A stretch of DNA of 64,000 nt from Podospora bellae-mahoneyi (GCF_035222275.1 NC_085881.1:1612001-1676000), one strand, 5' to 3'; numbered from the stretch's first letter, positions 1-10,873 are shown. The notes: a model not told the origin generated them from the sequence alone. Numbers and translations: made by a program.

Positions 1-739
1 AACACAAAACCTCTTCCCAAGAAGAAAACCCGAATTTATTTCTCAATCCCGTCATTAATTCCCAACTCGTCAGCAACGAGTCAATAGTGCAGAAGCTATC
101 GCATGGGATGTCACCCCAAAGCCAGTTCATCCTCCCACATCCATCGCAATGTTGCGCGCCGAATAACATATCTCCCATATCTATAGACCATTCCCAAACC
201 AATAACGCCTTCCATAAATGCACCTTTATATCGCTGTCTCCTCACGTGTCTATCTTTCTATTCCCGACCTGTGTATCAAGGGAAAACGAAAGACTCTTCC
301 AGAGTCTAATCAGAAAGAAACGCCCAGTCCAACGCCAAACGAAAAGGGGTATCTCTGAATCGTGAAATGTTATCCCATAACGCCATATATGTGATGCTAT
401 TGCTGTACTCTGGTATCGTTCATGTTGGGTCGTTGTTGCGCTGTGTTTTTTTTTTTTTTTTAAAAAAAAAAAAAGAAAAAAAAAGAAAAACCAAGAAGAG
501 AATGCCGGGGAGATAGTGTGATCTCGATGGTTGTAGTAGTCCGCTCGATGACGACGTTTCTTGTTGAACGGATCGGTGATGTCTTGTAGTGAAGAAAAGA
601 GATCCATCTGTGTATGTGATGCCGGCTGTACGTTTCAACTGACAAATGTAGACGCTTGTATGCCTGATGTAATGTATGGGTTTTGTACAGCGTGGTGCTC
701 TATCATACACCCCGGCGATGTCGTGTTTAAACATGGTCT
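1..739. other. Gene-free left edge
   Basis: I find no convincing coding sequence here. The stretch lies beyond the stop codon of the minus-strand gene at 740-2689 and is probably its 3' untranslated and intergenic DNA. The only notable structure is the T-run/A-run junction at 446-474. Confidence 0.5.
446..474. repeat. Abutting T16/A13 homopolymers
   Basis: Sixteen T residues (446-461) are followed directly by thirteen A residues (462-474), then more A-rich sequence with single G interruptions. The two runs are a perfect inverted repeat with no loop sequence. A run like this is unstable in replication and sequencing, so its exact length is uncertain. Confidence 0.8.
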
Positions 740-2689
740 TTAGAGGTCATGAAGGGCCATGTCGAGCTCATCAACCAGAAACACCCTACTTGACCGCAGC
801 TTGCTCGCTCGCACATCAGCCTCCCCAACGCTCTTGACGCGGGGCCGCTTGGCGATCTTGAAGGTCATAGGCCTAGCAGACCTTTCCGAGCTTGACGAAG
901 CCGGCAGGTCGGGAGCACTCTGGTAGGGAGCAGGGGAACTCCTCTTGTTGGCCCACTTGATCCGCGTGGTCTTCTTCGAAGTGGCAGACCAGGTCGAGTC
1001 GAGCGAAGTGTTGGAGCAAGACGAGGACGAGCGAGCAATCTCGAGGTTGCTGCTGGAAGTGCTTCCCGAGGGCGAAGGCACGCCGCTGCTCTCGGGACTG
1101 ACCGACCTCTCCTGCGCTACCTCGAAAGCCTTCTCTAGGGCTTCGGGGGAGAGCTTCCGGTTGATGACCTTGATACGTGGCATCCGGTTTGGTGTCGTTG
1201 AGCGACTGGCAGAGTCGACAGGGGTGGTCGGGCGAAAATTGGTCACCTTGATTTTGGTGATCTTGGTGGGTGAGGCCGAACGTTTGACAGAGCCAGTTGG
1301 AGGGTTGCCACGTGAGTTGACAACCTTGATCTTGGTGATTCGGGAAGGCGTCGCAGAAGCGACAGCCGGAGGAGATGGTGAACGCGAGCGAGGGTTCACG
1401 AGAACAATGACCTTTGGCGGCGAAGGTTCAGTGGGAGTCCCTGACCGGGAGCTTTCCGGGGTCGACCAACCCTCGGGAATCTTGATCTTGATGACCCGGA
1501 TGCTTGTCAAACTCGCCACACTCGGCGACCGCTCCTGAGTTGGCATCTTAAACTCAAGGTCCGCTAGGGCGTCGCTAGAAGAGCCATCGGGATTCTGGCG
1601 AGCATGCTCCGCCAACATCTCCTTGTACTGGCGAGCGAGGTTGGTGAGCGGCGCGGTGTATTGAATGCGGATCTTGTTGGGCTGGAAATGCTCGTCCGAG
1701 ACGGTGTCCATTCTGCGCTTACGCTTAACACGGAGGCTCGCCGTGGTGGAGGTCGAGGCATCCGTCTCGTCACCGCTGCCGTAGGGGTCCTGGGAGTCGG
1801 AAACAACAGTGCAGCTCTCAGCACCGCCAGCCTTGCCGGCACTGCGGCCGTCTTCGATCTCTTCCCCGGGAAGCTTGAACGGGCGACCACCGGGCAAAAT
1901 AACACGCCGACCATGACGGCGGGCTTGTGTCTCTGTGAGCTCAGTGGGGACTTCCAGCTCCGAAGTCGGCTTCTCGGTGATCTCTACATTGTCACCAACT
2001 GGATCAGACTCTGGGTTGCTGGCAAGTCTAGTCTCGAGATCAAGATCGACGCGAGCAAGCTGGCCCAGGAACTCAGGAAGCTTCTCCAAAAGGCCGGATT
2101 GGCAAAGCATGGCGGCGTCGACTCGCTTGCTGGCTTCAGCATCACCATCAGACGATCGACAAGAGCGCATCTCAAGAGCTTCGTTGATCAGCTCGTCGGA
2201 AGCCAGTAGGGGCTCGGTGAATTCTGGGAACGGCTCAGAGGGGATGGCCTGCCTCTCCCAACGGCGAAACTCGCGAGCATCTCCCGACTCTGGCTCGGGC
2301 GTGGCGGTCTGGGCTGGTGTTTGTTGTTCCAGCCGGGTGTGTGCTAAGGTTGCGAGTTAGTCAATAGGTTTCGGCCACAAGTTGGGGAGAGAGGGTGGTA
2401 ACGAACCTTGGGTGTTCATGTTGAACAGGTTGGGGTACTGCTTGAGAAGAGCAGTTGGTCTCTTGAAGGCGTAGTTGTAGCCTTTGTAGTATCTATCCGC
2501 CCAGTTCTTTGCCTTGGAAGTCAACAATTTGATCTCGTCACGATCGGTTGTGTTGAAGTATTTGAGGGCGACATTGACGCCCTCGCGCAGGTGAACCTGC
2601 TCGCCTCGACGCGAACGGGGAAGTTGTCCAGCAACGCCGGCATGCCCACGAGGTAACTCGCCCGCACGCGAAGATACTGCGGTCGCCAT
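740..2689 (-). CDS. Unrecognised S/T-P-rich protein with tandem basic/hydrophobic repeats
   Basis: Two exons, 2407-2689 and 740-2343, with a 63-base intron that has a CTAAC branch site. Together they encode 628 residues. I do not recognise the family. The N-terminal 95 residues look folded (helical, with LREGVNVALKYFN and KNWADRYYKGY). The rest is low complexity, rich in Ser, Thr, Pro and Lys/Arg. Between residues 377 and 490 a short segment recurs: RVIKIKI, KVIVLVN, RITKIKV, KITKIKV and RMPRIKV. Each copy is followed by an S/T-P-rich linker, and three copies are exactly 26 residues apart. A further variant, TTRIKW, lies near residue 560. Basic stretches (VKRKRR near residue 301) suggest a nuclear protein, but that is inference. 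The start is the first ATG of the open exon. The next gene upstream is divergent, 2.9 kb away. Confidence 0.8.
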
Positions 2690-5604
2690 TTCAAGCAAGC
2701 CGCGAGGAAACGAAAAGAAAATCGTGAGCGAAGGAAGAGATGGTGGGTGGGTGGTCGTGAGTGAACCAAGGAAGACTGATGAATCCGAAAAGTTGCTTGA
2801 TATGGTCTTGCTTGGTTCCAAAAACGAAAGATGGTTGGGAAGAAAAGAAACTCGACTGAGCAGAGAAAAGGCTTCTGATTCATACCTGGTCGGGACTTGT
2901 ATGTTCTGAAGCCTGCTGTTGTTCTGACCCTTGAGTGGTGTTCCAAAGCAGATGGGGCTGATTGCGATGAAAACAGCCAATTGGTACCCGATGCCAGCTG
3001 TCAGGGTGGGAGTGAGATGGAATTGGGGCTTCTCTCATGAATGGTTGTGTGGAAGCAAGTGGGAAGTATTGTGGAGGAGTGCGAGCAAGTCGTCCAAGTG
3101 GGAACTGTGGGAGCAAAATGTCGTGCAGGTGATGGCTGTCGTGGCTGTCTGGGATGGATCTCATCGACCCAGCTATCAGCACAAGGCGGGCGAGATCAGC
3201 CAATGGCCTTGGACGTCCGAGGGAACAATTGGACAATGACCAGTCTGAATAACGCAACAAACAAAGAGTGGCCTTCAGTTGACAGAACTAGCAAGAGAAG
3301 AGCCCGTTGAGTGCAGCGGTTCGGCCCAGAGTTTCCACTGTTTGAAAGAAAGGAGGCTTGGAGAAAAAAAAACACCGGCTGAACCCTAAAACGCCAACCA
3401 CTTTGACACTGCTTCTGATATCGGAAAAGGAATTGAATGGGCAGATGATCTCTTCCATTGCATGAAGTGAGCGAGCGTGTAAGTGTGTAGTTCCCGTCGT
3501 GATGCCCCACACGTCGAATGACAGTGACAATGACACACCCTGCCCTGCCCTGCCTTGGTCTGCCATGGGACAGGCCCCGCATATGCTATGAAATTCACAT
3601 GGGGGATCCGGTGTGTGAGTTTGCTCAGAATGGCAATGTCTTTCTGTTCGATGTCGAATCGAGGCCCAACCGATGCCCCGTGTTGGTGGGAACTGACACG
3701 GAATACCAGGCCGTTGGGTGGCTCGAAAACCCGGAAAATGCAGGTTGCGGGCTGCCTGACCCGGACCAGATCAGCCCAAGATCTTTTTGCTTTGTCTCTC
3801 GGTATATACAGAGACAACCAGTACGTTATGAGATGGCCAACCACGTAGCAGGCCTCGCTGCTGACCATGAATGGCCGTCGAATTCGACCCAGCGAGACGC
3901 AGAGGACCTGCCAAGACCACCATGCCACTGCCCCGCTACGATGCGAGCAGCCTCATCTCTGCCCCGCCATTCGCACATGTCTCTGCTCACTTTTTTTTAT
4001 ATGCGTCTGTTGTCCACAGGCTGCAGACCATTGTTCTTACGTGGACGCGCAGATGGCTTCTTATTCTTCTCCTTGTTTAGTCCGCCCGTTGCAGCAGTCA
4101 CTGGCCTACTCATTACTCACTTACAGCAAGATCAGCAACGGCTCAGCCTCCGAAGCGCCCAAGACAGCGGAACAGCGGACAGCGGGTGGAGCGGGCACCA
4201 AAACCGCCCAGAACCAGCCCCACTGTCAGATGTTCCCGCCCCTGTTGAAACAAACAGCGTGTTGTTTCAGCTTGTGGGAACCGCTGACAGATTTCGTCAT
4301 TGCGCTTCTCTCGACTATAATCATCACCAGTGACTCAGTTGATGACTTTGTCTCCTGGATTGTCTGCAGAAGTTTAGTCTGATGATGACTGGAGATACCC
4401 ACAGGTCCGGTAGGCACTCATCGATGAGATGAACGGCGCTCAGAGTTACTTAGCGTGATGCTTGCCTTAAAACGCCGAGATCCGCTCACACAAAGGCCCG
4501 GGTATCTCGATGACCACCTAACCACACCATCATGGCCGTCTTTCGGTGAGGTTCGGGAGATCCTCCCTTCTTACCGCCCAGCCAAGAAGCCATCAATAAT
4601 TCCCCGACTCTTGCATGGAAACAATCGACCAGACCTTCAGCCATCGACCAAGCTATATCCCACGTTCGAAGACGTCTGGTCCCATACAGGATATATCCCG
4701 TATATCCTGTATCAAGCTGGCCTGGCTCTCGTGATTGGTCTGCCCATTGATCTCCAGATCCACTTGGCTGTTTCGAGCCGCTCAACAAGGGACCCTCGTG
4801 CTTCGGGACGGTCTTCCACATGGCTTCCTTTGAAGGTCGATTCCGAACATCGCCCATTGTTTTCTGTCTCCAGAACTCTCTTGTCTTGATGCCTCAGTGA
4901 TATCCGTTTTTTGCCTACCACTCGTCTATTTGTTAACGGCTATCGCCACTGGAAACTGGCAGCAGCGGGTAAGCACCTCTAGCTGCATCCCCACATCTGC
5001 CACAACCACTTCAGCTGAGTGGGTGGTGGTCTATTGTCGCACACACCTCTTTGATTCTCCTTGGCCGGCCCCAACCCCTCGTTTCGACCCTTCACCCCGA
5101 CCGACAAGGACTCAACGTTCCATCGGGGTCGTCAACCGTTACCCCTGACCAGCAACCCGGCTCCCGAATCTGATCTTGGTGATCTTTCTTGGACGGGGAA
5201 AGCAAAACTGCCATCCCATTTTACCGCCTCTTGAATCCCCAAGCTTTTACCAGGCGGGGTGGTGATCTTCCTTGAAACGACAGACCCGGTCCCCTTGACC
5301 TCTGCCCCTTTCGCCGCAGCCTCGCAGGAAGATCCGGCCAGCTGTCGAAGCTTTCTTTATTTACATACCCTTCTCCTGCTTCTTTCTTCGTTTTTGCTTT
5401 CCCTTCTCGCTACCACCCGCAGCAGCAAGCAATCCCCAACGCTGCCCGCCGAAGGAGACAGCTTCGCCTCTTACGAGTCCACTTGCTGAGCCGCACAGTA
5501 TCGGTCTACAGCTCGACCAGCACTGAGCCCCACGGTGCCAGTCCCAGCTCGACCTCCAACCTCACCTTACCATACCTACCAACTCCCCCATCTCAACCAT
5601 CACA
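2690..5604. other. Divergent intergenic region
   Basis: This 2.9 kb stretch separates two divergently transcribed genes. Open frames of up to 271 codons (3518-4333 +) occur but have mixed composition, no recognisable domain and no splice context, so I treat the stretch as promoter and leader DNA. The last part before 5605 is C/T-rich, as fungal leaders often are. It holds the 12-bp inverted repeat at 4684-4712. Confidence 0.5.
4684..4712. repeat. Perfect 12-bp inverted repeat, 5-base loop
   Basis: ATACAGGATATA is followed by TCCCG and then the exact reverse complement TATATCCTGTAT. It lies about 0.9 kb upstream of the eIF4E-like gene. It could be a binding site for a dimeric regulator or a transcript hairpin; nothing else identifies it. 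Confidence 0.75.
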
Positions 5605-6496
5605 ATGTCCCAACCCCCCAACCCCCGCCCAGGCCTAGGCCTCTTCACCCGAGGCCTCTCCTCCCTCTCCCAATCAACCACAGACCCTAACTCGCCCTCC
5701 GTCACCACCCCCGCCGAGCAACGCGATGACGCCAAACGAAACTTCCTCAAAGCCATGCGTCCCCTCCCCACCCAGCACTACTGGAACGTCTGGTTCGACC
5801 GCCCCCCAACCTCCACCAACCCAGGGGAGGAGTACCACTCCAACCTGGAACAACTCGGCACAACCATCGAGTCGGTCCAGGACTTTTGGCGCTACGCAAA
5901 CAACACCCCCGTCGACCAGATCCGGATGAAAGAGTCCATTTACCTGTTCAAGGTGGGGTTCAAGCCGATCTGGGAAGACAGGAGAAACATCCTGGGAGGG
6001 TCGTGGACGTTCAGAGTGCCAAAGGGGAACGGGCCGGATGTTTGGACGAGGGTGCAGTTGTTGGCTGTAGGGGAGAAGTTGCAGAGTGTGCTTGAGGAGG
6101 GTAAGCTCCCATTTCCTTCCCAACAATTCCATACAACATGTGCTGATGTGGATGAAACAAAATATAGGTGACCAAATCTGCGGTGTCGGCCTCTCGGTCA
6201 GATTCAACTCCCATCTCATCTCCATCTGGCACAGAGACTCCTCCAAGAAAAAGTCCATCGACGCCATGCTGGAGTGCGTGCTCGAGGAGCTCCCTCCTGA
6301 GCTCACCCCCAAGCCGGACAACTACTTTTACAAGAAGCACTCTGATCATGCCGGGTTCAAAGTGCCGCCTGAGTTGCAGGCCGTGATTGATTCCCAGAAG
6401 GCGAGGGAGAAGGCCGCTGCTGAGAAGGCTGCTCAGGGGGTCCAGGCTGTGGCTGGGGAGGCGCCCGAGATTAGGGAGGTGCCGCCTTCTTCTTGA
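5605..6496 (+). CDS. eIF4E family cap-binding protein, class II (4EHP/eIF4E2-like)
   Basis: Exons 5605-6100 and 6168-6496 (67-base intron) encode 274 residues. The eIF4E fold runs from about residue 54 to 225. The cap-stacking Trp of human position 102 with its Glu is present as IWED (W123, E124), and the eIF4G/4E-BP-facing Trp is in VQDFW (W95). At the position of the other stacking Trp (human 56) this protein has Tyr77 in the EEYHSN segment, as class II members such as 4EHP do. By family knowledge it would bind m7G-capped mRNA in the cytoplasm and may repress or select mRNAs instead of serving general initiation. The C-terminal 50 residues are an Ala/Glu-rich tail. The leader is unusually C/T-rich. 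The gene converges on the EF-hand gene downstream. Confidence 0.92.
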
Positions 6497-7031
6497 GGAA
6501 TGGAATGGGTGACAAAGATGTTTAGTTTGGTCTAGTTTCGTGCATCTAGTGCGGCGTTTGGCATGGTTTCGATTACGTGAAGAAATAAAAAAATCCCGTG
6601 AAGGGTCGGTATTTTCCTCGTTTGAGAGGTGAATATGTACAGATAAAGCATTTGAAGTTATCTTCCGGTTTATCTCGCCAATATGGCTCTCCCCGGTACC
6701 AGCTTGTAGCTATGTGTAAGCTAGGCGTGTGACCCTCCCCAATCCCAATCCTCGGCACGGCTTTCATCAGCAGCATTCTTCGAGCTGTTGAGGTTTCTCG
6801 TTTTGCTCAGGGCCAACAGATGTCCCCAAGGTGCTGCTCCCTCCCCTCCTCGTATCTTCTTGGCTCGACCTTCCTTGCTTGCTCCCTGAAGAGCAGTTGC
6901 GTCTTCGTGGTCGGTCTCGCTTTTCATCAACATGCCCTCCAAAGCCTCTCTAATCCCAAGCCTCTCTCTCGGCCATCTCTGTCTTGAGCCTTTTTTCGTC
7001 TTATCTCCCATAACCAACCCTCCCCCAATCA
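6497..7031. other. Convergent 3' intergenic region
   Basis: This stretch lies between the ends of two converging genes. A 106-codon minus-strand open frame (6721-7041) crosses it. It is in a different frame from the EF-hand gene it touches and has no recognisable domain, so I take it as untranslated sequence. Confidence 0.5.
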
Positions 7032-7672
7032 TCACCTCCAAACCCCCGCCCTCCTCATAACCCCCTCAAACTCCTCCTTCCTAACCCCCCTCCCCACCCC
7101 CGCACCCCCATTCGCCTCAAGTATCATATCCCTCAACACCTCCTCGCTTACCTCCTCCTCCATCTTTAACAACTTGGCCACCTTTTTCAAACTCGCCAAC
7201 GTAATCGCATTCGACCCTTTGCTCGCAAAAAGCCCGAACGCCTCGTCCACCTCGGCCATGTGTTCCTCTGAAGAGTGCGACTTGTTGTGTATCTTGAGCG
7301 CGCAGACGGCGAAGAAGTTGGGAAAAGTGGCGTAGCCGAGCTCTTCGTCTGGGTCGAGGATAGAGAGAAGGTCCGCTAGTTCCGAGGGGGAGGTCGGGGG
7401 GAGGCCGAGGGCACTATGCACGTCAGCAAGAAGGGATGGGATATGGAAAAAGGAAACATACATCAACGCCCTCCTAACATCATGAGTAGGAATAACCCCC
7501 TCCTTCCCCTCCCCCTCCATCGGCTCCGCAAACAGGCTGAACGCCTCTCTTATCTCTGCCTCTTCCTGAGGCGTGACGTTGTGCTCTTTTGCGAGGCGGG
7601 ATTGTTTGGGTGGCTGTTCACACACCATCATCAGCACCTTTTCCAACAAAGAACAGGATATATCCGTACCAT
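7032..7672 (-). CDS. EF-hand fold (centrin/calmodulin-like) protein, degenerate loops
   Basis: Three exons, 7670-7672, 7462-7613 and 7032-7413, encode 178 residues. The first exon is the ATG alone, directly followed by a GTACGG donor. A 56-base intron then ends ...GAACAG before PPKQSRLAKEH. The second intron is only 48 bases and a multiple of three, so the frame stays open across it. The protein has the paired-helix layout of calmodulin/centrin relatives (EAEIREAFSLF and VDEAFGLFASK helices), but the calcium loops lack the regular DxDxDG pattern, so calcium binding is doubtful. Such proteins often act as helical-peptide-binding partners. I cannot tell which complex it serves. Starting at the in-frame ATG at 7628 without the first intron is the alternative. 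Confidence 0.78.
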
Positions 7673-8397
7673 TTTTGACTTTTACTCCCCCCTTTCCCAC
7701 CTGTTGTAACGATATTAAAGGCAGTAACAATCTCGGAAATCGCTTGCGACAAACCCGGGCCTTGTCGCGATCACTCGAGCTCGCTGGCAGCGATAGCTTA
7801 GTGGAGAACCACAATCGACAGGGGAGCGAACAAAGTGGGACCCAAAATCGCGGCTTCCTCGCCTGGTCACGTGCAGCATCGACTAAACCAAAAAAAAAAA
7901 AAAAAGAAGCGAACCATAAAAATCCGAGTTTCTTTGCAAGCAGAATTCTCTCCTCGACATCAACAGACTTCCCCAGCCAGCAGAATTCCAAACGCAATGC
8001 TGGCTTCTCTCGAATCCTCTCATGTCGTTTACTTCATACCGATATTCAATCACAGGATCGTCGAGAAAACGGTAGGTCTCTCATTTTCTTTTTTTTTATT
8101 ACTACTCAACAAAACGCTTCAAAATTTGCTAGAGCTTGTCGTCTCCAACATATCCCAGGACGAATCAAGTGTGGACAGTGAAGCAATATTAAAACACAAA
8201 ACATGCCATTCCCGTTGGAATCGTATGTCCTGGGGCTCCTGCGTCTCGTCTCTTGAAAGGCGGGGTGATTGGGGTCAAAGGAGACATTTATTTGCCTAGA
8301 AATCAATCATTTTGATTGCAACTAGAGTTTATGTGTTTGAGGCTCCCTACAAGCTATCAACTCCTGCTTGCCTGCTCGTGACTTGACTCTTGCCCAC
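7673..8397. other. Intergenic region between co-oriented genes
   Basis: This holds the promoter of the EF-hand gene and the 3' region of the glyoxalase gene, both on the minus strand. There is an A-run at 7892-7905 and a T-run near 8089-8098. No coding sequence is supported. Confidence 0.5.
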
Positions 8398-9635
8398 TCA
8401 CTTGAAGTTATTCTTCATCTCCCTGAGCTTCGTCATGATAGCAATCGGGTCCGTCTCCCCAGTTGCCTTTTGGATGGCGGGGTCTTGCGGTCTCATGAAG
8501 ACGTTGTGTTGCTGGGCATGTTAGCATCCTAATTCATGTCTGGGAAGAGAAAACACACCTTCTCATCCCCAATCGTAAACTTCCCCTGCGTCTCCTTGCA
8601 ATCATCCGCAAACGCCTCCAGCGCCCTCACAGCCTCGCTCTGGAGAACCGACACCCCGAATTTAACGTTCGACTTGGTGTACTCATGTCCGGGCTGTCCC
8701 ATCATTAGCACCCACCCCCAACACCACCCAGGAAGAGGCACTCACATAAACCCTAACATCATCCCCCACCCCCGCCAAAACCACATTCAACGCCTCATGC
8801 ATCTCCTTCCCCGTCCCCTCAAAAAACCTCCCGCAACCCCCGATGAAAAGCGTGTCCCCCGTGAAAATCACTTTGTCCCCCGTCTCCTTGTCCTCCATCA
8901 AGTAACAGATGCTATCCTGGGTGTGACACGGCGTGTGCAAGGCCTTGACTTTGATGTTCTCCCCAATAGTAAAAGTCTCGTTATGGGCCGGGGTCTTGGT
9001 GACGTGGGCGCAGTCCCGGCCGCCGATAATAGGGAGTTTGGAGGGGAGCTTCGAGAGGAGGGCTTCGTTGCCTCCGGCGTGGTCACGGTGGCTATATGCT
9101 GGGGGTTAGTAGATGCCGGTGGAGTGTAAACAGGGAGATATGTACTGACTGGTGGGTATTGACGATAGCAGTGAGGTTAATCTCTTTGTTCGCGATAGCT
9201 TCTTCAAGGACGGGTAGGACTCTGCCTCTGTTGGTGGCTGTTCATGATAAAAAGGGAGGGAAGGGTAAAAACGTACTCCGGGGGATTGGCCGGGTCGATA
9301 ATGACTGCGTCTTTGGACTTATCGTCTACCACCAAATAGGCGTAGTTGTCGCCCCCTTTATAACCACACTCATCATCAGTAATTGCCCCTCCCCTTTCCA
9401 CCGTGCCCCCACCCCCAAAAAAAAAAAAACAAAACTCAACAAAGTTGAGGAGACATACACATAGGAATAGACCGGATATGCATCTTGCGGTATGTTGGCT
9501 ATTCTCAACTCATCAGTAACCTCCTTCCCATCCCATCTCTCACCCGCTCGAGAAACTCACAGTGTTCACCACCGGGAAAAAGCTCTTCTTATGGCTCTGA
9601 AAAATAACACGCCTTGCTGCGTTGAAAGCGTTCAT
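8398..9635 (-). CDS. GLO2: Hydroxyacylglutathione hydrolase (glyoxalase II)
   Basis: Seven exons: 9561-9635, 9461-9508, 9277-9368, 9150-9227, 8746-9091, 8559-8693 and 8398-8511. They give 295 residues in continuous phase. The enzyme hydrolyses S-D-lactoylglutathione to D-lactate and glutathione, the second step of methylglyoxal detoxification. The metallo-beta-lactamase dinuclear metal motif THHHRDH is at residues 96-102, split by an intron inside it. Further ligand regions are FTGDTLF and PGHEYT (H216). The first 25 residues (Arg/Lys, Ala, Phe, no acidic residue) look like a mitochondrial targeting sequence, so a matrix form is likely. Exon 2-3 splicing is the least certain part: it uses a donor at 9460 and an acceptor at 9369, giving a short Tyr-rich insert before GGDNYAYLVV. 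Confidence 0.92.
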
Positions 9636-9862
9636 GAGTGTGATACACAAACCAAAAACACCGCTGAGTTTGCAGTGAACATATAGCAGTGAAAGTTGAG
9701 AGACTCAAAGTAAGAGGGGTACTTGACACTTCATGACGTTATCACCAATTCCCGCCTTCTAATTGGACCGATTACCAATCCATTGAGAAACACTGTCTAT
9801 TTAGCAGCTTGCACGTGACCACCCTCTTCGTACTCATTTTCCCGGGGGGTATCAGTATCTAT

Positions 9863-10873
9863 TTACACAACCCCGATGGGCTTGGGAACCCATTCCTTTT
9901 CGTCATACAACACCCAGCTTGGCGAAGACTGTTGCCGTTGTTGTTCTCTGGGCGGCTGCTGGATAGTTGTTGGCTCCGGTACAGCTTCCACCTCTGCCTC
10001 TGCCATCTTGACGTCCTCGGTGGTCCCGGGTACTGTTTCCCGCATCTGAGGTATGCTGTCTGATCCCTCAACCACCAACCCCTCCCCTTGTTCCTCCAAC
10101 AACCTCGAAAGCGCCATCCCCCGCCTAACAACCTTCCCATCCGACGTCCCCCCAGCAACCTTTTCCACCACCATTTTCACCACCCCTCTCTCACACCCCC
10201 TGATCTGCTCCCAAAGTATATCCCGTCTAATCCTCTCCCCCACCGTGTCCCCCAGCTCCAAATACCTCTTCACCAGCCCCTCGACCTTTTCTTTCCCCCC
10301 TATATCCCCCTCCCCTTCCACCCCCTCCATCTTCATCTCCATCTCCATCTCCATCTCCATCTCCATCTCCATCTCCATCTCCTCTCCTTCCCCCCCTTCC
10401 AACCTCCCCCAATAGTACTGATAAATCCACCCCAACCCCTCCTCCACCCCCCTCCTCAACCTCCCCAACCCAGGCATACCCTCATGAACACCTGCATGCC
10501 TCAGCTCCACAAACTTCGCCGGCAACCCCACCCCCTTCGCAAGATCAAACATACTCTGCTTCCTAACCTTATCCTGACACCCATCCAGCAACCCAGTCAC
10601 AAACCTCCCAAAAGCAGCCACATACGCCGCCCTCAACGTGCTAGTGTTCGTGTCCCCCGCCTGATCAGACAATATTACCGCCGTCAGAAGCGCAGTCGAC
10701 TCCACCAAATGCGGGCACGAGCCGCGGTGCGTATAAAGCGCCACTCTGTCAACCGCTTCCTGCTTTTGCTGGGTGGCGATCTCGAGGGGGAGGGAAGGGG
10801 GGGGGTAGAATTGGGAGCGGAGGGAGAGGAGGGAGGAGCGGGACGGGTAGGGGGTGTGGATGTATTGCACCAT
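9863..10873 (-). CDS. LAS1: Las1 family pre-rRNA endoribonuclease
   Basis: Single exon, 336 residues. Las1 with Grc3 cuts ITS2 of the 27S pre-rRNA in the nucleus and nucleolus, separating 5.8S and 25S precursors. The N-terminal helical HEPN domain is recognisable from the HRGSCPHLVESTALL segment (about residues 49-63). The catalytic RxxxxH motif reads RHAGVH (R125-H130). The protein is shorter than budding yeast Las1. In place of a longer middle region it has an alternating Met-Glu tract of about eight pairs, encoded by a hexanucleotide repeat (see 10334-10381), and an acidic, Gln-rich C-terminus. The start ATG at 10873 begins the conserved part; the open frame upstream of it lacks conserved sequence. 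Confidence 0.88.
   Translation of the reverse strand: MVQYIHTPYPSRSSLLSLRSQFYPPPSLPLEIATQQKQEAVDRVALYTHRGSCPHLVESTALLTAVILSDQAGDTNTSTLRAAYVAAFGRFVTGLLDGCQDKVRKQSMFDLAKGVGLPAKFVELRHAGVHEGMPGLGRLRRGVEEGLGWIYQYYWGRLEGGEGEEMEMEMEMEMEMEMEMKMEGVEGEGDIGGKEKVEGLVKRYLELGDTVGERIRRDILWEQIRGCERGVVKMVVEKVAGGTSDGKVVRRGMALSRLLEEQGEGLVVEGSDSIPQMRETVPGTTEDVKMAEAEVEAVPEPTTIQQPPREQQRQQSSPSWVLYDEKEWVPKPIGVV
10334..10381. repeat. Coding hexanucleotide repeat (CATCTC)8
   Basis: Eight perfect copies of CATCTC on the plus strand read as ATGGAG (or a frame of it) on the coding strand. They produce an alternating Met-Glu tract inside LAS1. The unit length of six keeps the frame open whatever the copy number. Confidence 0.9.

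Noticed and set aside
3518-4333. 271-codon plus-strand ORF in the divergent region
   Set aside because: Composition is random-looking, no family is recognisable, and it overlaps expected promoter and leader DNA of both neighbours.
6721-7041. 106-codon minus-strand ORF overlapping the end of the EF-hand gene
   Set aside because: It is in a different frame from the EF-hand gene, begins inside its last codons and shows no domain. It is most likely 3' UTR.
10227-10430. Alternative-frame ORF with poly(Gly-Asp) opposite the Met-Glu repeat of LAS1
   Set aside because: It is produced by the hexanucleotide repeat read in another frame. The LAS1 frame carries the conserved motifs on both sides.
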